From assembly GCA_012521525.1 (NCBI GenBank), contig JAAYMG010000323.1, forward strand, positions 1-11,117: a stretch of 11,117 nucleotides of DNA, given 5' to 3'. Position numbers and translations under genes: made by a program. This document shows, piece by piece, positions 1 through 5,077 of this stretch. The notes under the pieces were generated by a model that was not told where the DNA came from, searched no databases, and saw only the letters and a list, made by a program, of their open reading frames with translations. The stretch is from Clostridiales bacterium (GTDB lineage: Bacteria; Bacillota; Clostridia; Oscillospirales; JAAYOS01). Every line of letters begins with the position of its first letter. Position 1 is the first letter of the stretch.

Positions 1-1095
1 CAGCTCACAGGCCAGGTGGATCCGGATACAGGTGCAACTGTCTATCGTTTTTCGATCAACGGAACCGAGTTCACTTTCACGTCCGAAGATACTATAAGTT
101 CCCTTATATCGAAGGTGAACGCCAGCGACGCCGGAGTCACCATTACATATTCTTCACTTGAGGACAAGTTCTTCCTGACTTCAAAGGACTACGGTGCCGG
201 TTTTGACATAACGATGGAAGACGGGGACGGCAGCAACCTGCTGTATAGTCTTTTTGGTGACGATTATACGGTTGCCGCAGGCCAAAATTCCATCCTGAGC
301 GTCAACGGAGTGGAAATACAGAGGAGCGGCAACAGCTTCACGATAGACGGCGTCACGCTTACATTGAAGGAATTGACGGACACCCCGGTTTCTATAGAAG
401 TCGAGCGCAATTCGGATCAGATCCTGGAAGGGATAGTCGAATTTGTCAACGAGTATAACAAGCTGATCGATGAGCTCAATGATCTCATCAGGGCAAAACC
501 CACTTACAGGGACTATCCTCCGCTGACCGACGCACAGAAGAAGGAGATGTCGCAGCGCGATATCGAGCTCTGGGAAGAGAAGGCCCGCGAAGGACTCCTT
601 CGCAACGATCCGACGATTTACAACCTGCTGAACAGCATGAGAAATGCGCTGTACAGCAGGATACCCGGAGCGGCATATGCTCTCTATGACCTGGGTATTG
701 AAACTTCGGGCTTATATTCAGATTACGGGAAGCTCGTTATTTCGGATAAGTCCAAGCTCATTAAGGCATTGGAGTCTGATCCCGAATCGGTCAGGATGCT
801 GTTTACCGATGAAGTAAAAGGCATAGCTTCACAAATCAACAATCTGATCAATTCAGCGACAAAGGTAAGTTACGCATCATCCGGTTCACTTGTACGGCTG
901 GCGGGAACGTCCGCCTTCACAGGCAGGAGCACTATCGACCGCCAGATAGAACAGATCGAACAGCGGCTTGAAAGACTCCAAAAACAGTACAACACCGAAA
1001 AGACGCGGTACTGGAACCAGTTCAACAGGATGGAAGAACTTATTGCTGTAATGTATCAGCAGAGTTCATGGTTATATTCGATGTTCAACTATTAG
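1..1095 (+). CDS. fliD: Flagellar filament cap protein FliD (C-terminal 364 residues; 5' end outside window)
   Basis: FliD (HAP2) caps the growing filament outside the cell and guides folding of exported flagellin. The frame is open from base 1, so the N-terminal part is missing. The GTG at 16 lies inside the gene and is not a start. The visible part holds the central domains, with the recurring 'SVNGVEIQRSGNSFTIDGVTL' type of FliD segment near residues 100-120. A helical C-terminus follows: a heptad-like coiled coil (IDRQIEQIEQRLERLQKQY, roughly 313-331) and a hydrophobic end, MYQQSSWLYSMFNY. That is the usual FliD_C ending (N-terminal pairing helix, then a terminal helix bound by the export chaperone). 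fliS follows 33 bases downstream, the normal arrangement. Identification is strong from the C-terminal architecture and the neighbour, but the N-terminus cannot be judged. Confidence 0.93.
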   Translation, partial: QLTGQVDPDTGATVYRFSINGTEFTFTSEDTISSLISKVNASDAGVTITYSSLEDKFFLTSKDYGAGFDITMEDGDGSNLLYSLFGDDYTVAAGQNSILSVNGVEIQRSGNSFTIDGVTLTLKELTDTPVSIEVERNSDQILEGIVEFVNEYNKLIDELNDLIRAKPTYRDYPPLTDAQKKEMSQRDIELWEEKAREGLLRNDPTIYNLLNSMRNALYSRIPGAAYALYDLGIETSGLYSDYGKLVISDKSKLIKALESDPESVRMLFTDEVKGIASQINNLINSATKVSYASSGSLVRLAGTSAFTGRSTIDRQIEQIEQRLERLQKQYNTEKTRYWNQFNRMEELIAVMYQQSSWLYSMFNY

Positions 1096-1128
1096 AAAAT
1101 TGATCAAGGATTAGCGGAGGAATGTATA

Positions 1129-1503
1129 ATGGCACTTGCCGCGTACGACAAGTATCGGGAACAGACAATAATGACGATGACCCCTGGAGAAATGGTCGTC
1201 CGCCTTTTTGAGGAAAGCGAGAAGCAGATCAGCTTCGCCATTATGTGTATCGAGAAGAAGGACATTCAGGGGGCAAATGCGTCGCTGCAGAAGGCTCAGA
1301 GGATATTCAACTATTTGAAAGCATCCCTTGATTTCAAGTATCCGATATCCAGAAACCTTTCCGAGCTTTATGACTTTTTCAACAGGAGGCTCATTGAGGC
1401 GAACATCAAGAAGATAAAGGAGCCTGCGGAAGAGATACTTCCACTGGTCACCGAACTTCGGGAAGCTTTCCAGCAGGGCGAGCGCCTCGCACGGATGAAA
1501 TAA
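1129..1503 (+). CDS. fliS: Flagellin export chaperone FliS
   Basis: FliS is a small cytoplasmic helical-bundle chaperone that binds the C-terminus of newly made flagellin, stops it polymerising early and hands it to the export gate. The protein has 124 residues, the normal size. It opens with AAYDKYREQTIMTMTPGEMVVRLFEES. This matches the family pattern 'Y...q.. .a.p.elv.mLyega', although the usual tyrosine in the LYE motif is phenylalanine here (LFEE). A GGAGG ribosome binding site at 1116-1120 lies 8 bases before the ATG, which settles the start. It sits directly after fliD and before a strong terminator, so it is the last gene of a fliD-fliS transcript. The alternative of a generic helical protein is unlikely given the context. 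Confidence 0.93.
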   Translation: MALAAYDKYREQTIMTMTPGEMVVRLFEESEKQISFAIMCIEKKDIQGANASLQKAQRIFNYLKASLDFKYPISRNLSELYDFFNRRLIEANIKKIKEPAEEILPLVTELREAFQQGERLARMK

Positions 1504-1530
1504 AACCTCTTAACATATATATTCGTTGCA

Positions 1531-1568
1531 GACTCCCGTGCCATGGACAGCCAGGCACGGGGGTTTTT
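1531..1568 (+). terminator. Strong intrinsic terminator after fliS
   Basis: CCCGTGCC (1535-1542) pairs perfectly with GGCACGGG (1554-1561). An inner TGG/CCA extension (1544-1546/1551-1553) closes an ACAG loop. Outer pairs including C1533-G1563 add to the stem. Five T residues (1564-1568) follow at once. There is no matching A-run on the left side, so it works for + strand transcripts only. It separates fliD-fliS from flgB. Confidence 0.93.
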
Positions 1569-1666
1569 GTCACGCCGGAAAGGGGACTGTCAGATGAGGG
1601 TAATTTTGGATGCCCTTGAAATCTGCAATATTTCGACATAAAACTTGATTTTTTTTCAAAATTTGT

Positions 1667-1693
1667 TAAAGTAATTGATGAAGGGTCCGATAA
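1667..1693 (+). promoter_or_regulatory. Sigma-28/sigma-D (FliA type) promoter for flgB
   Basis: TAAAGTAA at 1667-1674 and TCCGATAA at 1686-1693 are separated by 11 bases. The FliA consensus is TAAAGTTT-N11-GCCGATAA, and in Bacillus sigma-D form TAAA-N15/16-CCGATAT. The CCGATAA core is complete. Transcription would start near 1700, just before the flgB ribosome binding site. A weak sigma-A reading (TTGATT 1645-1650, 16-base gap, TAAAGT 1667-1672) overlaps it and cannot be excluded. Confidence 0.72.
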
Positions 1694-1702
1694 GTAAAGA
1701 TA

Positions 1703-1710
1703 GGCGGAGG
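1703..1710 (+). promoter_or_regulatory. Ribosome binding site that sets the flgB start
   Basis: GGCGGAGG lies 8 bases before the ATG at 1719. An in-frame GTG at 1710 overlaps this site and so cannot be the start. Confidence 0.85.
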
Positions 1711-1718
1711 TGTTTTCG

Positions 1719-2081
1719 ATGCAGCTGTTCAACAATTCGGAATTCAAGGCTATGCAGAAGGCAATGGATATGCTTTGGCTGAAGCAGAAAGTCATATCAA
1801 ACAACATTGCCAATGCCGAAACACCCGGATACAAGGCAAAATCAGTTTCTTTCAAAAATGTGCTCAGTTCGGAGTATTACCGCAGACACCCCGAAATGGT
1901 CGACGAGCTCGAACCGGTCGTCACTGTTGACAACTCCACATCGATAAGGGTCGACGGAAACAATGTCGATCTTGACAAGGAGAGCTTGGAGCTCTGGAGG
2001 ACTTATGCCCAGTACTCGTATCTGCGTGAAAGGATGTCCGGTCAGTTCAAAAACATGCGGTATGTAATAAACAACCTGTAA
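1719..2081 (+). CDS. flgB: Flagellar proximal rod protein FlgB
   Basis: FlgB is a structural subunit of the proximal rod, exported by the flagellar type III system and assembled onto FliE/FliF beneath the peptidoglycan. The protein is 120 residues from the ATG at 1719. It carries the family's N-terminal rod motif SNNIANAETPGYK (residues 27-39), which forms the axial coiled-coil helix shared by rod, hook and hook-associated proteins. The C-terminus also has the expected helical form (LELWRTYAQYSYLRERMSGQF). There is no signal peptide, as expected for a type III export substrate. It is the first gene after the 1667-1693 promoter and is followed by flgC after a 62-base gap. Identification is firm. 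Confidence 0.96.
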   Translation: MQLFNNSEFKAMQKAMDMLWLKQKVISNNIANAETPGYKAKSVSFKNVLSSEYYRRHPEMVDELEPVVTVDNSTSIRVDGNNVDLDKESLELWRTYAQYSYLRERMSGQFKNMRYVINNL

Positions 2082-2143
2082 ACTCGTGAGACAGTGCATC
2101 AGATCAGGGTATTGTAAATGAAAGCACGATGGAGATGTGTAGT

Positions 2144-2581
2144 ATGTCGTTTTTGAATTCGTTGAATATCGCCGGCTCGGCGCTGACGGCTGAGCGCTTT
2201 CGAATGAATATAATCGCGCAGAACATAGCAAACCAGAACGTTACCCGGACGGAGGACGGAGGGCCTTACCGCCGCAAGCAGGTGGTCTTTCAGGAGCGCA
2301 GGCTGGACTTCAAGTCCGTCCTGAAAGGGAAACAGACCCAGGTTTCGGGACAGGGCGGCGTACGCGTGTCGGAAGTCGTCGAAAGCGATGAACCGTTCAG
2401 GATGACATACGATCCGACCCACCCCGACGCAAACGAAGACGGATACGTCCTCCTGCCCAATGTGGACACGTCGGAAGAAATGGTGGACTTCATGGCTGCG
2501 TCGCGCGCTTACGAGGCAAATATCACCGCGCTCAACATAGTCAAGGCCATGGCGATGCAGGCGCTTGAGATCGGCAAATAG
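2144..2581 (+). CDS. flgC: Flagellar proximal rod protein FlgC
   Basis: FlgC is a second proximal rod subunit, exported and assembled with FlgB and FlgF. From the ATG at 2144 it has 145 residues, the normal length. The N-terminus (SFLNSLNIAGSALTAERFRM) and the NIIAQNIANQNVTRTEDGGP stretch at residues 22-41, followed by YRRK, form the classic FlgC signature. The end has the conserved axial helix (VDFMAASRAYEANITALN...). Upstream in-frame ATGs at 2129 and 2135 exist, but the GGAG at 2131-2134 is 9 bases before 2144, which makes 2144 the better start. No terminator is visible after its stop, so readthrough into the long leader before fliE is possible. Confidence 0.96.
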   Translation: MSFLNSLNIAGSALTAERFRMNIIAQNIANQNVTRTEDGGPYRRKQVVFQERRLDFKSVLKGKQTQVSGQGGVRVSEVVESDEPFRMTYDPTHPDANEDGYVLLPNVDTSEEMVDFMAASRAYEANITALNIVKAMAMQALEIGK

Positions 2582-2621
2582 CCATAAAGATAAGTGTGCA
2601 TGCAGGAATCAGAAGGAGTGG

Positions 2622-2685
2622 TTTGAAGTAATTTCTTGTATGTTAATTTAATGTCAAAATGTGTAGAATTATGACTTTGAAGTAA
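2622..2685 (+). repeat. Two direct copies of TTTGAAGTAA upstream of the fliE promoter
   Basis: TTTGAAGTAA occurs exactly at 2622-2631 and 2676-2685. A related TATGAAGTTT at 2693-2702 forms the left arm of the palindrome over the -35 box. The spacing is 54 then 17 bases. They may be binding half-sites, but short repeats in AT-rich DNA can arise by chance. Confidence 0.4.
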
Positions 2686-2695
2686 AATATTTTAT

Positions 2696-2715
2696 GAAGT
2701 TTGTTGACAAACTTC
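2696..2715 (+). promoter_or_regulatory. Perfect 20-bp palindrome covering the -35 box (candidate operator)
   Basis: The arms GAAGTTTGT (2696-2704) and ACAAACTTC (2707-2715) are exact inverted complements with a 2-base centre (TG). The -35 hexamer TTGACA (2704-2709) lies in the middle. A dimeric regulator binding here would compete with RNA polymerase, so repression is the simplest reading. The identity of the regulator is unknown. Confidence 0.55.
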
Positions 2716-2732
2716 GACAGTAAGTTTATACT
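2704..2732 (+). promoter_or_regulatory. Consensus sigma-A promoter for the fliE-flgD operon
   Basis: TTGACA (2704-2709) is a perfect -35 box. TATACT (2727-2732) is one base off the -10 consensus TATAAT. The spacer is the ideal 17 bases. Start of transcription is expected near 2739, giving a leader of about 390 nt before fliE. It is the best housekeeping promoter in the window. Confidence 0.85.
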
Positions 2733-2769
2733 ATTGAATAACAGTTCAGGGATAGAATTGGATATATGT

Positions 2770-2834
2770 TCATGTTAGAGACAACATGAGGCATTATGAA
2801 TTGTACCAGGGATGGTTAGGTTCATTTCATAATG
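2770..2834 (+). other. Two hairpins in the leader upstream of the riboswitch, function unknown
   Basis: TCATGTT (2770-2776) pairs with AACATGA (2783-2789) around a 6-base loop. Immediately after, CATTATGAA (2792-2800) pairs perfectly with TTCATAATG (2826-2834) around a 25-base loop. The loop side includes AATTGTACC (2799-2807). That segment nearly matches the anti-aptamer segment AATTGTGCC found downstream at 2986-2994. This does not match any riboswitch class recognised here. Confidence 0.5.
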
Positions 2835-2853
2835 GTTTTCAAAATGTTGTTAA

Positions 2854-2926
2854 GGGCACAATTAGCGAAAGCTAATCTCGCAAAGCTATAGGGTCTAAAC
2901 CCGAAAGGGCATGACAGCCAGTTGCC
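2854..2926 (+). promoter_or_regulatory. Cyclic-di-GMP class I (GEMM-I) riboswitch aptamer
   Basis: The segment has the GEMM-I elements in order. GGGCA (2854-2858) is the 5' strand of the closing helix. Hairpin ATTAGC-GAAA-GCTAAT (2861-2876) carries the GNRA tetraloop. The invariant GCAAAGC (2880-2886) follows. GGGTCTAA (2891-2898) starts the second arm, capped here by CCC-GAAA-GGG (2900-2909). CATGACAGCC (2910-2919) returns, and GTTGCC (2921-2926) closes, pairing TGCC 2923-2926 with GGCA 2855-2858. The tetraloop receptor (CTAA ... CATGA) is present. The purine that tells c-di-GMP from cGAMP binders lies in the GGG block and appears to be G, favouring c-di-GMP. C2859 replaces the usual A in GGCAAA. 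Confidence 0.9.
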
Positions 2927-2928
2927 AT

Positions 2929-2970
2929 ATATCACCGACTGCTAGCTTTATGCTGGTCTTTTTGTGATAT
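2929..2970 (+). terminator. Hairpin with internal T-run after the aptamer (possible first terminator)
   Basis: An outer stem ATATCAC/GTGATAT (2929-2935/2964-2970) encloses an inner hairpin. In it GAC (2937-2939) pairs GTC (2956-2958), and AGC (2944-2946) pairs GCT (2952-2954) around TTTAT, with a small bulge. TTTTT (2959-2963) follows the inner stem. It may be a weak terminator, or a spacer hairpin between the aptamer and the second terminator. AAAGCTA of the aptamer core (2882-2888) is complementary to TAGCTTT (2943-2949) and could act against it. Confidence 0.45.
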
Positions 2971-2985
2971 TCGAAAACTGTTGTG

Positions 2986-3032
2986 AATTGTGCCTAGATA
3001 TCTTAACAGATCCGGGTGCAATTTATTTTTTT
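2986..3032 (+). terminator. Terminator of the riboswitch expression platform, with competing antiterminator strand
   Basis: AATTGTGCCT (2986-2995) pairs with GGGTGCAATT (3014-3023) over 10 base pairs, including three G-U pairs. It continues as GAT/ATC (2997-2999/3010-3012). TATTTTTTT (3024-3032, seven T in a row at the end) follows directly, the layout of an intrinsic terminator. The 5' arm AATTGTGCC (2986-2994) is also an exact 9-nt Watson-Crick complement of GGCACAATT (2855-2863) in the aptamer. Forming that pair would destroy both the aptamer and the terminator. Inferred logic: c-di-GMP bound gives terminator and off; unbound gives antiterminator and on. Confidence 0.68.
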
Positions 3033-3128
3033 AGCTTTCGCATAAAGCCCGGTCATATACCGGCACGGATGTCTGAAACATCGAGCTTTGATTTATTTTA
3101 GGAAGTAATATATATGGAGTGGTAAGGT
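3033..3128 (+). other. Remaining fliE leader with three small hairpins
   Basis: GCTTT/AAAGC (3034-3038/3044-3048), CCGGT/ACCGG (3049-3053/3059-3063) and GATGT/ACATC (3068-3072/3078-3082) follow one another closely. TTAGCTTTCGC (3031-3041) is an exact 11-nt complement of GCGAAAGCTAA (2865-2875) in the first aptamer hairpin. GGAG at 3116-3119 is the fliE ribosome binding site. No small ORF with convincing signals was seen. Confidence 0.45.
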
Positions 3129-3443
3129 ATGTATATAGTTCCGATATCACAAATGCCGCCTGTTTCATCCCTTGGTGCAGTGACCCCGAAAAGTGAAAGC
3201 AGCAGTACGACTTCCAAAACGGAGCTGCCTTTTTCCGAGGTCATCAGGGAGGCATACAGAAATCTGACAGAGCAGCAGGAGATCGCAGCAATGGATGCCT
3301 TTGAGCTGGCACTGGGTGAAACGGACGACCTGCACACGCTGATGATCAATGCCGAAAAGGCGTCGATAGCCCTGGAACTGACAGTTCAACTTACGTCCAA
3401 GGCTCTCAATGCGTACAACGAGATCATGAGGATGCAGATCTGA
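3129..3443 (+). CDS. fliE: Flagellar hook-basal body complex protein FliE
   Basis: FliE joins the MS ring (FliF) to the proximal rod and is itself a type III export substrate needed for later export. The protein has 104 residues, normal for the family. The N-terminus is low-complexity (SSSTTSK at about 25-31). It is followed by FSEVIREAYRNLTEQQE and the conserved C-terminal helix LHTLMINAEKASIALELTVQ plus the segment ending LNAYNEIMRMQI (residues 68-104), which is the FliE signature. The ATG at 3129 is 9 bases after GGAG (3116-3119). It is the first gene behind the riboswitch leader, and fliF follows after 36 bases. The identity is firm. Confidence 0.95.
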   Translation: MYIVPISQMPPVSSLGAVTPKSESSSTTSKTELPFSEVIREAYRNLTEQQEIAAMDAFELALGETDDLHTLMINAEKASIALELTVQLTSKALNAYNEIMRMQI

Positions 3444-3479
3444 AAAGTATAAACTGTATAAAAAATGTGGTAGGGTAGA

Positions 3480-5075
3480 ATGTTGAATCAGGCGAAAAAG
3501 ATATTGGGCCAGTTTAAGGAGTTCTGGGAAAAGCAGACCAAGAAGAGAAAAATAATAATGCTGGGCGTGATTGGTGGGATCGTTTTAGTGTCCGTCATTG
3601 CTGCTGTATTGCTAAATTCAGGAAAAGACGGTTATGTCGCGTTATATACCGGGCTGGAGGCAAATGAGAGCATCGAAATTTACAGGATGCTCCAGGATTT
3701 GTCTGTTCCGGCCAGGATCGATTCGTCGGGGCAGATCCTTGTTTTGGAAAGAGACAAGGATATGCTCCTTATTCAGTTGGCGGCGCTTGGATATCCAAAG
3801 TCCACCCTGAGCTACGATATTTTCACGAACAATGCCGGACTTACTACAACGGAATTTGAAAAGAAACAGTACCTGCTGTTCCAGCTGCAGGAAAGGATAG
3901 CGGATACCATAAAGCATATTGAGGGTGTCAGGGACGCCATCGTGACATTGGTCATACCCGAAGAAAGCAGCTATGTCTGGAACAACGATTCCAACCAGAA
4001 GAGCTCGGCGTCGGTCTTGATCACGATGAAAGACGGTGTGCGCCTGTCATCCGACAAGATTGCGGGCATCAAGAATCTGATCGCTTCGGCTGTACCGAAA
4101 ATGAGCCCCGAAGACGTCATACTCGTCGATGCGGCCACCTCCCTGGAGATGGTTGAGGATGATAATAAGCAGGACAATACATACAACCTCAACAGGCTGG
4201 ATTTCGAGTCCCAGCTGGAGCAGAACCTTGTCAACAAAGTAAAAGAAGTTCTTTCCCTGGCCTATTCTGAGAATGAGATGCGCGTAGCCGCAACGGTGGT
4301 CATTGACTACAGCAGGATGATAACCGAGCAGATGGAGTACAAGCCGGAAGAAAACGGCCAGGGGGTCCCATATAAACTTTATGAAAGCTATAAGATGGAT
4401 CCCGAAGATCTTGCATCCGGTATTCCTGGTGAGGAGACGAACACGGATGTACCGATATATGTAGACAGTGATGACGACGGCAAACCGGATACAGTTTATT
4501 ATGTCCGTGATGTTGACTACTTTGTAAGCTACATAAAGCAGCAGATAGAAAAGGATAATACGCAGTTGGTTGACGCATCGATTGCGGTTTCTCTCAAGGA
4601 CGGTGCCATGACAGAAAGGAAAAGGCAAAACATCATAAGCCTCGTTTCTGACGCAACGAACGTTCCTGAGGAAAACATCACGGTCTTTGATCTGATGGCG
4701 CCTGTCGAGGAAGCAGAGCCGCCCGCTGCAGATGATGAACCGCAGGTGAGTTTGTTGGATCAGTTCATGCCATTCATTTTGATCGGAGCCGGCGTCCTTG
4801 CATCACTCATAGTCATCCTCATCATAGTGCTTATCGTTATGAGAAGCATAAGGAAGAGAAAGGCCAGGAAGAAATCCGAAGCCGAAGAGCTCGAGGAGCA
4901 GCTTCAGGAAGCTCTCAGACATGAAGAGGAAGAGCAGCGCAGGAAGCTCCGCGGTGCGGCCCTGGCAAGCCTCAATCAGGAAAACAAGATCACCGAGGAA
5001 GTCAAGCAGTTTGCTAACGAAAATCCCGAAATCACAGCGTCACTTATCCGTTCCTGGCTTAAGGAGGCTGAATAG
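3480..5075 (+). CDS. fliF: Flagellar MS-ring protein FliF
   Basis: FliF forms the membrane MS ring that carries the rotor and houses the export gate. The 531-residue protein is normal in length. It has a first membrane helix at about 25-45 (IIMLGVIGGIVLVSVIAAVLL) and a long extracytoplasmic part with the YscJ/FliF ring-building domains (ALYTGLEANESIEIYRMLQD at about 54-73, then ... LERDKDMLLIQLAALGYP). A second membrane helix lies at 429-454. The cytoplasmic tail is charged and ends in the FliG-binding helix region (ENKITEEVKQFANENPEITA, then SLIRSWLKEAE). An Asp-rich loop D329-S-D-D-D-G-K-P-D337 lies in the extracytoplasmic region and fits a DxDxDGxxD calcium-loop pattern. The ribosome binding site is modest (AGGG before the ATG). 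fliG begins 3 bases after the stop. Confidence 0.97.
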   Translation: MLNQAKKILGQFKEFWEKQTKKRKIIMLGVIGGIVLVSVIAAVLLNSGKDGYVALYTGLEANESIEIYRMLQDLSVPARIDSSGQILVLERDKDMLLIQLAALGYPKSTLSYDIFTNNAGLTTTEFEKKQYLLFQLQERIADTIKHIEGVRDAIVTLVIPEESSYVWNNDSNQKSSASVLITMKDGVRLSSDKIAGIKNLIASAVPKMSPEDVILVDAATSLEMVEDDNKQDNTYNLNRLDFESQLEQNLVNKVKEVLSLAYSENEMRVAATVVIDYSRMITEQMEYKPEENGQGVPYKLYESYKMDPEDLASGIPGEETNTDVPIYVDSDDDGKPDTVYYVRDVDYFVSYIKQQIEKDNTQLVDASIAVSLKDGAMTERKRQNIISLVSDATNVPEENITVFDLMAPVEEAEPPAADDEPQVSLLDQFMPFILIGAGVLASLIVILIIVLIVMRSIRKRKARKKSEAEELEEQLQEALRHEEEEQRRKLRGAALASLNQENKITEEVKQFANENPEITASLIRSWLKEAE

Positions 5076-5077
5076 AG

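Noticed and set aside
1710..1718. GTG at 1710 as flgB start
   Set aside because: It overlaps the ribosome binding site GGCGGAGG; ATG 1719 has proper spacing.
2854..2926. cGAMP-specific (GEMM-Ib) riboswitch instead of c-di-GMP-I
   Set aside because: The cGAMP group carries A at the ligand-contacting position where c-di-GMP binders have G. The corresponding block here reads GGG. The gene context (motility) also fits c-di-GMP. A proper alignment would settle it.
3014..3082. A degenerate second GEMM aptamer (GGGTGCAATT ... TTCGCATAAAGCCCGGTC resembles GGGCACAATT ... CTCGCAAAGCTATAGGGTC)
   Set aside because: The invariant GCAAAGC is interrupted (GCATAAAGC), there is no GNRA hairpin at the right place, and the segment is better explained as the terminator arm, T-tract and small hairpins.
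4047..4628. 193-codon reading frame on the minus strand
   Set aside because: It lies wholly inside fliF, has no ribosome binding site or recognisable domain, and fliF is a certain gene.
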